From NCBI GenBank assembly GCA_016788565.1, contig JAEUSP010000048.1:1-64000 (forward strand): DNA of 64,000 nt, given 5' to 3'. The position numbers were made by a program, and so were the translations under genes. The notes below the pieces were generated by a model that was not told the DNA's origin, did not search any database, and saw only the letters and a list, made by a program, of their open reading frames with translations. Below, piece after piece: positions 1 to 9,052 of the stretch (its first letter is position 1; each line of letters opens with the position of its first letter). Source of the DNA: Chlorobiota bacterium (GTDB taxonomy: Bacteria > Bacteroidota > Ignavibacteria > OLB7).

Positions 1-2
1 CG

Positions 3-131
3 GAGAACATCTCGTTGCTGAAGAGTTGGGTGTTGTCATTGTTCCGCATCAAGGGGTATGATTCGATCAAGAATGCCACGATCACCTTCGCCAACAGAAT
101 CTCCTGCCTCCATCAACTTGTGATAACTTAA
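3..131 (+). CDS. C-terminal tail of a probable IS transposase (partial)
   Basis: An open frame enters from the left edge and ends at TAA 129-131, giving 42 residues. It reads ENISLLKSWVLSL, then FRIKGYDSIKNA and a Leu-rich end. This is the kind of tail seen at the end of DDE (IS4-like) transposases, where a Trp/Leu helix precedes an Arg/Lys-rich turn. The match is by resemblance only, because the catalytic part lies outside the window. It could also be the end of another helical protein. Confidence 0.4.
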   Translation, partial: ENISLLKSWVLSLFRIKGYDSIKNATITFANRISCLHQLVIT

Positions 132-424
132 CAGCCCTGCCTCTTGAGGGGGCTGGGGGGTACTAGCGGCCACCCGCAAACCGAGCTACCTCACTCTGCA
201 GAGTTGAATGAGAAGGGAGGAAGAGTATCCCTACTTGGCTTCCTTCGTTCTTGAACTTTAGATAGGCCCATTTTTTTTACCACCACTGTAACCCGCTTCC
301 CAGCAAGGTGTTCAGGCCAACGCATCTTCAAGTTGGCTGCGGCATCAGCTTCCCCATTTCCTACCTTCAACCTCTGCCGGCAGCATTTCCCTGTTTAACT
401 CTTTTCACAGCAAAGGCACACTGT
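132..424. other. Intergenic region, no gene seen
   Basis: This stretch between the partial left-edge ORF and the DUF1800 gene has an imperfect GC-rich palindrome at about 133-158 (CAGCCC, CCTC, GAGG, GGCTG). That could be the terminal hairpin of the neighbouring insertion sequence. A T-run lies at about 271-278. I see no convincing small gene or RNA. Confidence 0.4.
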
Positions 425-2095
425 ATGAACCGTCGCACGTTTTTTGCAGGGGTGGGGCCGGGGGGGGAACCAGCTTCCCCGTTGCACCATTCTTCTTCCG
501 GCAACGCTGCCGGGTATCGCGTTAGCTCTGGCCTTGAGCCATACACCGGGCCGTGGGGTCGGCAGCAATCTGTTCATCTGCTGCGCCGCGCAATGTTCGG
601 TGCGCGGAAGCAGGATATTGACACCGTGCAGGGGATGACCCTATCCACCGTTGTGGACCTTCTGCTTCAGCCCGGCCCAACGCCGCCGCTGCCCCCCGAT
701 TACAACGATGCCAACGCCTCCACCGCGTGGTCAACCGCCGCCTACAATTCCTCGCGCGATGGGGCTTACCTTGCCTACACCCTTTCCTGGTGGAGCGACT
801 TGATGCTGAACCAAGCCATTTCGCTGCGGGAAAAAATGACGCTGTTCTGGCACAATCACTTCGTCTCCACGTGGACATCGGTGAAAGATTCCCGCTACAT
901 GTACCGCCAGAACGCACTGTTCCGCCAGCACGCGCTTGGCAACTTCAAGGAGCTTGCCAAGCAGGTCACGCTGGACCCCGCAATGCTCCGCTATCTGAAC
1001 GGCAACACCAACAAAAAAGGGACACCGAACGAGAATTACGCTCGCGAACTTCAAGAGCTTTTCACGATTGGGAAGGGGCCGGAGATTTCGCCGGGGAACT
1101 ACACCAACTACACCGAAGATGACATCAAAGCCGCCGCGCGGGTGCTGACCGGATACAGCGATGATGCCGGGGGGATCAAATACAAGTTCACCGCATCTAA
1201 CCACGATGGCGGCAACAAAGTTTTTTCGGCCAACTACGGCGGGAAGGTTATTACCGGACGGAACAACGAAAGCGGCGCAATGGCCGAACTTGATGAGCTG
1301 CTGGAAATGATTCTGGGCCAAGAAGCCACCTCACTCTACATCTGCCGCAAACTCTACCGCTGGTTTGTCTATTACCAGATTGATGCCGCCACCGAGCAGA
1401 ACGTGATTGCCCCAATGGCGCAGCTTCTCCGCAGCAACAATTTTGACGTTGCGCCGGTGTTGCGGGCATTGTTCAGCAGCGCGCATTTCTACGACGTGGC
1501 CAACATCGGCTGCATGATTAAAAACCCGGTAGATCTTGTCATCGGCACGCTGCGGCTGTTCACCTTCCCCGCTCTGAACCCCGACAAACTCAACTTCAAA
1601 TACTTTGGCCTGCGGACCTTGCGCCGCACGATGGCCGCAATGCAAGCGGACTTGATGGGCCACCCGAACGTTGCTGGCTGGCCAGCATATTGGCAGGAGC
1701 CAGTCTTTCACAAAGCCTGGATTAACGCCGACACCTTGCAGAAACGGGTGAAGTTCACCAACGATCTTGCGGCCGACGGCTACAAGTTGGACGAAGGCTA
1801 CGACACCTTGCTGATTGACCCAATTGAGGTGAGCACCTTCATCAGCGATCCTTCCGATGTGAGCAAGCTGATTGATGAGACCGCCGCGCTCCTGTTTCCG
1901 TTTTCCATCACCCCGCGCCAGCATGACCAGATAAAAGCGGTGCTGCTGCCAGGGCTTCCCGATTACGAGTGGACGGTGGAATGGGAAGACTACCAGAAAG
2001 AGCCAACCAACGAATCGAAGAAAAAAGCTGTGGCCGGGAAGCTGGCGGCAATGCTGAAGTTTATGCTGGCCATGGCGGAGTATCAGCTATCGTAA
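425..2095 (+). CDS. DUF1800 domain-containing protein
   Basis: A 556-residue protein of the DUF1800 family, whose biochemical role is unknown; members are often encoded next to a DUF1501 protein, as here. Family hallmarks are visible: GPWGRQQSVHLLRRAMFG near the N-terminus, REKMTLFWHNHF at about residue 135, and NENYARELQELFTIG at about 202 followed by the ARVLTGY segment. The ATG at 425 is chosen over one 39 codons upstream because MNRRTFF is the usual twin-Arg-like beginning of this family. Residues 8-35 are polar instead of forming a hydrophobic export signal. The DNA there has a run of eight G (460-467), and another frame reads a hydrophobic stretch across the same bases, so a pair of compensating frameshifts or a sequencing error is possible. 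The DUF1501 gene begins 44 bp downstream. Confidence 0.9.
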   Translation: MNRRTFFAGVGPGGEPASPLHHSSSGNAAGYRVSSGLEPYTGPWGRQQSVHLLRRAMFGARKQDIDTVQGMTLSTVVDLLLQPGPTPPLPPDYNDANASTAWSTAAYNSSRDGAYLAYTLSWWSDLMLNQAISLREKMTLFWHNHFVSTWTSVKDSRYMYRQNALFRQHALGNFKELAKQVTLDPAMLRYLNGNTNKKGTPNENYARELQELFTIGKGPEISPGNYTNYTEDDIKAAARVLTGYSDDAGGIKYKFTASNHDGGNKVFSANYGGKVITGRNNESGAMAELDELLEMILGQEATSLYICRKLYRWFVYYQIDAATEQNVIAPMAQLLRSNNFDVAPVLRALFSSAHFYDVANIGCMIKNPVDLVIGTLRLFTFPALNPDKLNFKYFGLRTLRRTMAAMQADLMGHPNVAGWPAYWQEPVFHKAWINADTLQKRVKFTNDLAADGYKLDEGYDTLLIDPIEVSTFISDPSDVSKLIDETAALLFPFSITPRQHDQIKAVLLPGLPDYEWTVEWEDYQKEPTNESKKKAVAGKLAAMLKFMLAMAEYQLS

Positions 2096-2139
2096 TCACC
2101 GGAACCGTTCACATCAATTTTTAGAAAAGGGATCAAGCA

Positions 2140-3720
2140 ATGAAACGTAGAGATTTCCTGAAGCGGACGGCCCCGGCGGCACTGCTGCCGTTCACGATTG
2201 GGGGCTTTGGGGTGAAAGCCTACGCCCGCACGCCACTGTTGGACGCGCTGGCCGCATCGGCCATTGACACCGACCGTGTGCTGGTTCTGGTTCAGCTAAA
2301 CGGCGGCAACGACGGCTTGAACACCGTCATTCCGTTGGATCAATACAGCAACTACAACGCCGCACGCTCCAACATCGCAATCGCCGAAAACCAGATACTG
2401 AAGTTGAGCGATGCCACCGGAATCCACCCGCAAATGGCGGGGGTGAAGGCAATGTTCGATCAGCAGAAAGTCCGCCTGGTGCAAAGCGTTGGCTACCCAA
2501 CCCCCGATTACTCACACTTCCGCAGCACCGACATCTGGCTGACCGCCAGCGACTACGACCAGTACATCAACACCGGGTGGTTGGGGCGATATTTGCAGCA
2601 GGAATTTCCCGGCTTCCCAACCGGCTATCCGAACGCCCAGATGCCCGACCCGCTGGCGATTCAGATCGGCTCGACAATCAGCACCGCGCTGGAGAGCGAC
2701 GTTGCCAACATGGGAATGGCCTTCAGCGACCCGACATCGTTCTACAACATCGTCAACGGAACCGGAAACGACCCCGCGCCCGACAGCAACGCCGGGCGCG
2801 AGCTTGACTACATCCGCCAAGTTGGCCAGCAAATCCAACTGTTCGCCACGCCGGTGCGGAACGCTGCGAACAAGGCCACGAACAAATCAAAGCTCTATCC
2901 GGCAGCCCGCCAAAACGTACTGGCCGACCAGCTTGCAATCGTTGCAAAGCTGATTTCCGGCGGGCTGAAAACCCGCATCTACATTGTGAACATCGGCGGG
3001 TTCGACACGCACGCAAACCAGAACAACGGCGGCAACGGAACGCCGGTCCCGCACGGAACGCTGCTCAACCAAGTGTCGGTAGCAATCCAAGCATTCCAGG
3101 ATGATTTGCGGTTGTTGGGGTTGGAAGACCGTGTGGTGGGGATGACCTTCAGCGAGTTTGGGCGGCGGATAAAATCGAACAGCAGTGCCGGAACCGACCA
3201 CGGCGCGGCGGCCCCGCTGATCGTGTTCGGCACCAACGTGATTCCGGGAATTTTGGGGGCCAACCCAATCATCCCCGCCAACCCAACGCCGAACGACAAC
3301 GTGCCGATGCAGTTCGATTTCCGCGCCGTGTATGCCTCGTTGCTGAAAGACTGGTTTGGCGCGCCCGACAGCGAGCTGCAGAAAGTGTTGTTCCACAACT
3401 TCCCGATTCTGCCAATCATCAAAGGGACTAGCAGCGGTGTGGAGGCGGAACGGAGCAGCAGCGCGATCACGCTTGGCGCGGCATATCCAAACCCTGCGCA
3501 CTCCACCGCACGGATTCCGTTCAGCACCAGCGGCGGGCATATCCAGCTTTCGATGTTCGACAACGAAGGCCGCCGCGTTGCCACGCTGATTGACCGCACG
3601 CTCCCGGCCGGCGATCACGAAGCAATCTTCGACGCAGCCGAGCTTCCAACGGGAACCTACTACTGCCGATTGCAAAACGGAGCCACCAGCAAAATGGGAC
3701 AGGTGGTGGTGGTGCGGTGA
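2140..3720 (+). CDS. DUF1501 family protein with Tat signal and T9SS sorting domain
   Basis: A 526-residue exported protein. It starts with a twin-arginine-type signal (MKRRDFLKRTAPAALL) and follows an AAAAGGG ribosome site. The DUF1501 fold, related to sulfatase/alkaline-phosphatase-like proteins, is recognised by LVLVQLNGGNDGLNTVIP near residue 50, YPTPDYSHFRSTDIW near 115, GGFDTHANQ near 285 and FSEFGRRIKSN/TDHGAAAP near 340-355. Residues about 445-526 form a C-terminal sorting domain (AYPNPAHSTARIPF, then GTYYCRL), which targets cargo to the type IX secretion system and the cell surface. A Tat signal combined with a T9SS domain implies folding before export. It is presumably co-transcribed with the DUF1800 gene just upstream. 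The substrate is unknown. Confidence 0.92.
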   Translation: MKRRDFLKRTAPAALLPFTIGGFGVKAYARTPLLDALAASAIDTDRVLVLVQLNGGNDGLNTVIPLDQYSNYNAARSNIAIAENQILKLSDATGIHPQMAGVKAMFDQQKVRLVQSVGYPTPDYSHFRSTDIWLTASDYDQYINTGWLGRYLQQEFPGFPTGYPNAQMPDPLAIQIGSTISTALESDVANMGMAFSDPTSFYNIVNGTGNDPAPDSNAGRELDYIRQVGQQIQLFATPVRNAANKATNKSKLYPAARQNVLADQLAIVAKLISGGLKTRIYIVNIGGFDTHANQNNGGNGTPVPHGTLLNQVSVAIQAFQDDLRLLGLEDRVVGMTFSEFGRRIKSNSSAGTDHGAAAPLIVFGTNVIPGILGANPIIPANPTPNDNVPMQFDFRAVYASLLKDWFGAPDSELQKVLFHNFPILPIIKGTSSGVEAERSSSAITLGAAYPNPAHSTARIPFSTSGGHIQLSMFDNEGRRVATLIDRTLPAGDHEAIFDAAELPTGTYYCRLQNGATSKMGQVVVVR

Positions 3721-3734
3721 TTGCGCTTACTCAC

Positions 3735-3763
3735 CCCTTCTCCGCAGATAAAGCGGAGAAGGG
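3735..3763. terminator. Hairpin between convergent genes
   Basis: A perfect 11-bp stem (CCCTTCTCCGC 3735-3745 with GCGGAGAAGGG 3753-3763) and a 7-base loop lie between the converging DUF1501 and norB genes. There is no T-run, so this could be a factor-assisted terminator. It could also be a copy of the widespread interspersed palindromes of the CCCTTCTCC...GGAGAAGGG type. Confidence 0.5.
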
Positions 3764-3862
3764 AGCTGAGGTCGAGGAAAAAATCGAAATGAAGTTCTGG
3801 AGTATTGTTGCGTTCGTGCCGACGCTGTTTGATCCACTCGTGCTCTGCCGGGTGCGGATGGA

Positions 3863-6148
3863 TCACTCCTCGGGAAATGAAACCGTGGGCTTGCCCGATG
3901 GCTTCAGGTTGCGTGGGCCACGCATGATAAGCCAGAGAATCGGGATCACTCCGCCCAGGGTGAATAACGCCCCGCCAACAATCCGTAGCCAGGTAAACGT
4001 TTGGAAGGTGGCTCCATCAACGAACTCGGCACTACGGGCGTACCAGAATCCACGTTCGACGATGGTCAGGAACTGATAGAGTCCCACCGGGAACAGGTCA
4101 AGAATCACCATCAGCAGCAGCCCCACATTAATTGACCAAAAAGCGGTGCGGGTTAGCCGGGGATTCCAAGCATGATCGTTCATCACCAACCGGCTGCAGA
4201 ACAGCACCGCCGCAAGCGCCAAATTGCCATACACCCCCATCAACGCCGCGTGGCCGTGATTGACCGTTAGGTAGCTGCCATGCTCGTAGTAGTTGGCGAT
4301 TGGAAGGTTGATGATAAACCCCAGCACCCCCGCGCCGAAGAAGTTCCAGAAATTTACACCAACCAAAAAAAGGAAGACATCGGGGAAGCCAAACATGGCT
4401 TTCGGTTCTTGGATTCCCGATGCAAGAGTTGAGGGCAATCGGGAGAAACGCCATGCTTCCAGCGTTAACAGCACCAACGGAATCACCTGAAGTGTGGAGA
4501 AGACGCTTCCCAGCGCCATGGTCCCAACCGGTTTTGCATTCCAGTAAAAGTTGTGCGAAATGCCCAGCAAGCCGGAGCCAAGAAACAGGAGCGTTGCAAT
4601 GTAGATCACCCGAATGGCGGCTTGCTTGCTGACCAGCCCCATCAGCACCATGAATGATCCAATCAGCACCGTCGTGAAGACTTCAAAGAATGCTTCGGCC
4701 CACATGTGGATCACGCACCACCGCCAGAAATCGGCAATCACAAAATTGGTTTCCGGCTGGGTGATAAACCCCGACACCAGCAGAATCATGATGCTTCCGG
4801 TGGCATACACCATCCAGTTTGGCAGGCCCCACGGTTGCCCTTTCACAAAGGCTGGTTTCAAGCCGCGGTACATGGTGATGGACCAGAGCAGCAGCACCAC
4901 TGCCAGCAATATCTGCCATGTTTTCCCAAGCTCCACATACTCCCACCCCTGGTGTCCAAACCAGTACCACGCATCGGCCAGCAAGCCATGTGGCCCCATA
5001 AAAATCCCCACCATCATCCCCGCCACCATCAGCAGTGTGATGATGAAGATGCCACGAATCAGCCCCCGTTGCCCGTGCGGCTGGTTGGGGGCGATAATCG
5101 GCAACACAAACAACGAGCCACCAATCCAGCAGGCGCTGATCCACAGCAACGACAACTGCACGTGCCAACTTCGGGTGATAACAACCGGCAGTAGTGTGGA
5201 GATATCGAAGCCAAAAAAGTGGACGAACCCAACGAAGTCATGGACGGTGAGGATGCCAGCAAGCACCTGCAATCCAAACAGCAGCATGGCAACATACAGG
5301 AAGGCAAATGCCGAGCGTTGGATGGGATGAGGGACGTAGGCCGCAACATCCAAGGCGGAAAGGAATGGGCGCGCTCGCGAAGTGTACGTCTCGCTTGTGA
5401 GTTTATCCAGCGAGCCATGGAAGTACAGCACCAACCCCAACCCAATAATCAGCCCAAAGGAGCCGATGATGCTCCACAGCACCACTGGTGCGGTAGGCGT
5501 ATTTCCAACCTCAGGGTCATACGGCCAATTATGGGTGTAGCTGAAGGTCTCGCCCGGGCGTTCGGCACCGCACACCCATGCCCCCCAAAAGAAGAAAGAG
5601 GAGAGGGAGCGAATCTCGGTTGGGTTGGTAACGGTGCGGGTTTGTGGAAGCTGGGCCACGTAGTGTTCGGCAAGGCGTTTGGCTGCGTAGGCTTGCGCTG
5701 GGGTGATGACAATCCGCTGATCCTGCGGGCTGTAGTTGTTCTGCTTAATCTCCTGTTGAACCTGCTTTTCAATTCCAAGCCGCAGCAATTCTTGTTCTTT
5801 TTCTGGCGCTTGTGTGGCTTGCTGCTGGTAGAACTGGCGCATGAAGGTGGCGGTTAGGTGCAACGCTTCGGCGGTGTAGTCGGGGCCGCGGTTTGCGCCG
5901 TCGCCGAACATGCTTCCGTAGTCCATCAGCCCATATTTCTGGAAGACAAGTTGCCCTGCGGTGATATCCTTTGCTTCAATCACCACCGCGCCATCGGCTG
6001 TTGTGAAGTTCACAATGGGTGGGGCTTCGGTGTAGGTATGGATTCCAATCATCATCACCCCAGCAATGCTGACGGTGAAAATTATCAGCAAGGGAAGCCA
6101 CCAGTTCCGTGGCTCCATCAGGTAGTGGGTAAAACGAAATGATCCCAT
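3863..6148 (-). CDS. norB: Quinol-dependent nitric oxide reductase (qNOR, NorB/NorZ type)
   Basis: A 761-residue integral membrane enzyme that reduces 2 NO to N2O with electrons from quinol, for denitrification or NO detoxification. The length fits the single-subunit qNOR, in which a NorC-like periplasmic domain is fused to the NorB core. There is one N-terminal membrane helix (about 17-38), then a periplasmic domain of about 180 residues (TAGQLVFQKYGLMDYGS) without a CXXCH haem motif, as expected for qNOR, then about a dozen helices. Haem and non-haem iron ligand regions are recognisable, including SWHVQLSLLW, HNFYWNAKP and VNHGHAALMGVYG. No norC, norQ or norD lies nearby, consistent with a stand-alone quinol enzyme. 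It is transcribed away from the FNR-like site at 6218-6231. Confidence 0.93.
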   Translation of the reverse strand: MGSFRFTHYLMEPRNWWLPLLIIFTVSIAGVMMIGIHTYTEAPPIVNFTTADGAVVIEAKDITAGQLVFQKYGLMDYGSMFGDGANRGPDYTAEALHLTATFMRQFYQQQATQAPEKEQELLRLGIEKQVQQEIKQNNYSPQDQRIVITPAQAYAAKRLAEHYVAQLPQTRTVTNPTEIRSLSSFFFWGAWVCGAERPGETFSYTHNWPYDPEVGNTPTAPVVLWSIIGSFGLIIGLGLVLYFHGSLDKLTSETYTSRARPFLSALDVAAYVPHPIQRSAFAFLYVAMLLFGLQVLAGILTVHDFVGFVHFFGFDISTLLPVVITRSWHVQLSLLWISACWIGGSLFVLPIIAPNQPHGQRGLIRGIFIITLLMVAGMMVGIFMGPHGLLADAWYWFGHQGWEYVELGKTWQILLAVVLLLWSITMYRGLKPAFVKGQPWGLPNWMVYATGSIMILLVSGFITQPETNFVIADFWRWCVIHMWAEAFFEVFTTVLIGSFMVLMGLVSKQAAIRVIYIATLLFLGSGLLGISHNFYWNAKPVGTMALGSVFSTLQVIPLVLLTLEAWRFSRLPSTLASGIQEPKAMFGFPDVFLFLVGVNFWNFFGAGVLGFIINLPIANYYEHGSYLTVNHGHAALMGVYGNLALAAVLFCSRLVMNDHAWNPRLTRTAFWSINVGLLLMVILDLFPVGLYQFLTIVERGFWYARSAEFVDGATFQTFTWLRIVGGALFTLGGVIPILWLIMRGPRNLKPSGKPTVSFPEE

Positions 6149-6217
6149 GGCAGGTTTGCTAAGATGAGATTGCGCCTAATTCGCCCACAAACTATCCATT
6201 CCCAACCGGCGATGGTG

Positions 6218-6231
6218 ATGACATAGATCAT
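6218..6231. promoter_or_regulatory. FNR/DNR-like operator upstream of norB
   Basis: The palindromic ATGACATAGATCAT matches the FNR/DNR family consensus TTGAT-N4-ATCAA at 7 of 10 defined positions, with both TGA and TCA cores at the right spacing. It lies about 70 bp before the norB start, a sensible place for activation by an NO- or oxygen-sensing Crp/Fnr regulator. No such regulator is encoded in the window. Confidence 0.4.
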
Positions 6232-6367
6232 ACACCCTCTCTTTTTTTCCTGCTTGGGATGTTTCCTTACCGGAGAAGAACTCCCTCCAAAACAAACAAG
6301 GCGTGATCCCCGGAAGCGACACTGCTCCCATGCGAACCACGCCTTTGTGAATCTCTATCGGTTTTGC

Positions 6368-7426
6368 TTACGCCACCGTCACCGCCGGGTCCAGATAGAC
6401 ATCTTGGATTGCGTGAAGCAGTTCGGCACCTTCGGCCATGGGGCGTTGGAAGGCTTTCCGCCCGCTGATAAGCCCGTGGCCACCAGCGCGTTTGTTGATG
6501 ACGGCTGTCTTCACCGCTTCGGCCATGTCGCTATCGCCGCTGCTGGCTCCGCCGGAGTTAATCAGCCCAACGCGGCCCATGTAGCAGTTGGCCACTTGGT
6601 AACGGCACAGGTCAATCGGGTGGTCGCTGGTGAGTTGTTCATAGACTTTCTTGTGAGTTTTGCCAAACTTCAGCGCGTTGAAACCTCCGTTGTTTTCGGG
6701 GAGTTTCTGCTTGATGATGTCGGCCTGGATTGTCACCCCCAAGTGGTTGGCTTGCCCGGTTAGGTCAGCCGAGACGTGATAGTCCTTGTCGTCCTTCACG
6801 CTGAACGCGCTGTTCCGCAGGTAGCACCACAAAATCGTGGCCATCCCAAACTCGTGCGCAAGCGCGAACGCCTCGGCAATCTCCTGAATTTGCCGCGACG
6901 CTTCCTGCGAACCGAAGTAGATGGTTGCCCCCACCGCCGCCGCCCCCATATCGTAGGCTTGCTGGACTGTGCCGAACAAAATCTGGTCATGCTTGTTCGG
7001 GTAGGTCATCAGCTCATTGTGGTTGATCTTCACGATGAACGGGATTTTGTGGGCATACTTCCGCGCCACCATTCCCAACACGCCGTAGGTGCTGGCCACG
7101 GCGTTGCAGCCACCCTCAATCGCCAGCTTCACAATGTTTTCGGGATCGAAGTAGATGGGGTTTGGCGCAAACGACGCGCCCGCCGAATGCTCAATCCCCT
7201 GATCCACAGGAAGGATAGAGAGGTAGCCGGTGCGGTGAAGCCGTCCGGTGGCGTACATCCAAGCAAGGTTGTGAAGCACACGGTTGTTGCGGTCGGATTG
7301 GATGAACATATCATCCACAAACGCCGGCCCGGTCAGGTGCAGCGATTCTTTGGGAATGGTGGTGCTGGTGTGGTTCAGCAGGTAGTCGGCCTGGGCCCCA
7401 AGCAGTTCTTGGATACGTTCGATCAT
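6368..7426 (-). CDS. fbaB: Class I fructose-bisphosphate aldolase (archaeal/DhnA type)
   Basis: A 352-residue cytoplasmic Schiff-base aldolase interconverting fructose 1,6-bisphosphate with dihydroxyacetone phosphate and glyceraldehyde 3-phosphate in glycolysis and gluconeogenesis. The family is recognised by [33 protein letters not shown] (probable Schiff-base lysine region), [22 protein letters not shown] and GLISGRKAF near the phosphate-binding end. The start at 7426 ([10 protein letters not shown]) is preferred over a longer in-frame one because the extra 43 residues are not family-like and an AAGG sits eight bases before this ATG. The gene is monocistronic, with no glycolytic neighbour. 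Confidence 0.92.
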   Translation of the reverse strand: MIERIQELLGAQADYLLNHTSTTIPKESLHLTGPAFVDDMFIQSDRNNRVLHNLAWMYATGRLHRTGYLSILPVDQGIEHSAGASFAPNPIYFDPENIVKLAIEGGCNAVASTYGVLGMVARKYAHKIPFIVKINHNELMTYPNKHDQILFGTVQQAYDMGAAAVGATIYFGSQEASRQIQEIAEAFALAHEFGMATILWCYLRNSAFSVKDDKDYHVSADLTGQANHLGVTIQADIIKQKLPENNGGFNALKFGKTHKKVYEQLTSDHPIDLCRYQVANCYMGRVGLINSGGASSGDSDMAEAVKTAVINKRAGGHGLISGRKAFQRPMAEGAELLHAIQDVYLDPAVTVA

Positions 7427-7555
7427 GGATGGACCTTGATTGAGAGATTGATAGAAGGTTGGATTGGCAGAAGTGGGGGCAAAGATAGGCATTGAGGTCA
7501 ATCCTGCCAGAACCTTGCCAGCGTTGCAGCAGCCAACAGAAGGCCCCACCTCCAC

Positions 7556-7588
7556 AAAAAAAGGGAAGCAACGGATTGCTTCCCCTTT
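7556..7588 (-). terminator. Rho-independent terminator of the anti-sigma gene
   Basis: Read on the minus strand, an 11-bp stem (AAGGGGAAGCA/TGCTTCCCTTT, with one imperfection) is followed directly by a T-run. It begins about 20 bases after the stop at 7607 and ends the sigma/anti-sigma transcript. Confidence 0.8.
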
Positions 7589-7606
7589 GGGATCGAACGC
7601 TCTGTT

Positions 7607-9052
7607 TTACGGTGTCACGTATATCCTCCGTAACGCTTGTTCGCCACGGTCAGTGGTGACACCAAGCAGATACAACCCAGGTGAAACCCCATTCAACTCG
7701 GCATGAAGCTGATGCTGACCTGCTGCAAGCGATACCCCTTCGGTAACACGTTTCACCCGCTGGCCATCGTAGCGGTACAGGTCCAAGGCAACCATTCTGG
7801 GTTCTTCTAACATGAAGCTCAATTCGGTAGCCTCGCGAGCAGGGTTTGGAGTAATGTTCAGGATCATCACAGCACCTGCGGATTGCCACCACACTTCCAT
7901 CATCGGCTCGCCTGGGCGGGCTTGTTGCATCAGGCGACGTTGCTCGATGGCATAAGCATTCATAGCCTCTGTTTCTGGTGGTTCAGAGTCATTCATCTTA
8001 GCAATATCATAGGTGATCATCGTTTGCTTCTTCGATGACAATTCTTTGGCTTGCTGCTCATCAATTTCTTGTAATCGCTTAATCTCTGTCTCAATGGGAA
8101 TCCGGTAACGGTCTGGCAAGTACGGGGCCATAACTTTTGCTGATAACCAGAGCAAAATTGTGCGCTGGCCATGCTGAAGTTTGATGCGTACTGGAATTGC
8201 CCATCGCATAAAAACTGGATCGGTGAACCGAACATGATCTATGCTATCCCAGAAGCGACGATATTCGGCTTCTTCGGCATCGGTTCGTTTTGGGCGGCGA
8301 GTGTTTACATGGCGATCATACGCTTCGTTTTGAACCTTATCGAAAGAATGCAGTTCACCATTTTCTGTGTAGAAACTCACGAATCTGTAGGGCACCCAAT
8401 TGATTCCCGCTGGGCTGAATTGCCGAGGTATCCGATCTGCAATCGCGCTATCGGCAGTAATGGTATAAATGGCGGTATGTGCTTCTACAACTTGAGAATC
8501 TCGCCGGATAAAATTCACGTTTGGCATGCCTGCATACAACCTCATCCCTCCATCCGGCAGCATCTGAATTCCAATCCGCGCAAGCTCCTCGGTGGTTAAT
8601 TCCAATGCCACAATGCCCTGCCGCCGCAGAATATGCGGAGGCTCTGTTGCGGTTGGGCTACGTGAAAACGCCGATGCTTGCCGCGCCCGAGATTTTGGTT
8701 TGGGACTTTCTGCCGCAACCTTTGGTAGGTTTGTTGAAGGTATTGGCTGATGCGCAAAGGCCGGTTGCTTGGAAGGGGTTGCGACCAGTGATGAGAATTG
8801 CCGCTGAGGTGTTGTGGCGTTTTCCCCCTGGTTCAAGATTTGAATAAGCAATGCACCAGTAATCAGCGATGAGAGAAGAGCTGTGAACATGAGGAACCTC
8901 CTGCTAACAATGAATGGGACAATAAAGGATCGCCGCCGCTGCGGTTTGCCATTGGCAATGATCGTCTGTACTTGATCCTTGCTCAATTCTGTCTTGTTCC
9001 GCAGCGTGCTGAACCAGTGATCCAGTGGTTGTTTGGTCGGTTGATTATTCAT
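7607..9052 (-). CDS. Anti-sigma-like membrane protein ending in a T9SS-type domain
   Basis: A 481-residue protein encoded directly after an ECF sigma gene. Its ATG overlaps the sigma stop by 8 bases (ATGAATAA), implying translational coupling. Layout: a charged N-terminal segment 1-50 on the cytoplasmic side, where an anti-sigma domain would sit; one membrane helix at about 53-73; a Ser/Pro-rich linker to about 130; an exported domain beginning IVALELTTEELARIGI; and a C-terminal domain at about 397-481 (ITPNPAREATELSF, then GLYLLGVTTDRG) of the T9SS type A kind. That domain normally sits on cargo with a cleavable signal peptide, not on a membrane-anchored protein. No catalytic motif is seen. 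The anti-sigma role is inferred from gene order and topology. Confidence 0.72.
   Translation of the reverse strand: MNNQPTKQPLDHWFSTLRNKTELSKDQVQTIIANGKPQRRRSFIVPFIVSRRFLMFTALLSSLITGALLIQILNQGENATTPQRQFSSLVATPSKQPAFAHQPIPSTNLPKVAAESPKPKSRARQASAFSRSPTATEPPHILRRQGIVALELTTEELARIGIQMLPDGGMRLYAGMPNVNFIRRDSQVVEAHTAIYTITADSAIADRIPRQFSPAGINWVPYRFVSFYTENGELHSFDKVQNEAYDRHVNTRRPKRTDAEEAEYRRFWDSIDHVRFTDPVFMRWAIPVRIKLQHGQRTILLWLSAKVMAPYLPDRYRIPIETEIKRLQEIDEQQAKELSSKKQTMITYDIAKMNDSEPPETEAMNAYAIEQRRLMQQARPGEPMMEVWWQSAGAVMILNITPNPAREATELSFMLEEPRMVALDLYRYDGQRVKRVTEGVSLAAGQHQLHAELNGVSPGLYLLGVTTDRGEQALRRIYVTP

Noticed and set aside
6298-6345. AAGGCGTG / CACGCCTT arms as a terminator of the aldolase gene
   Set aside because: The loop of about 32 bases is too long and no T-run follows on the minus strand.
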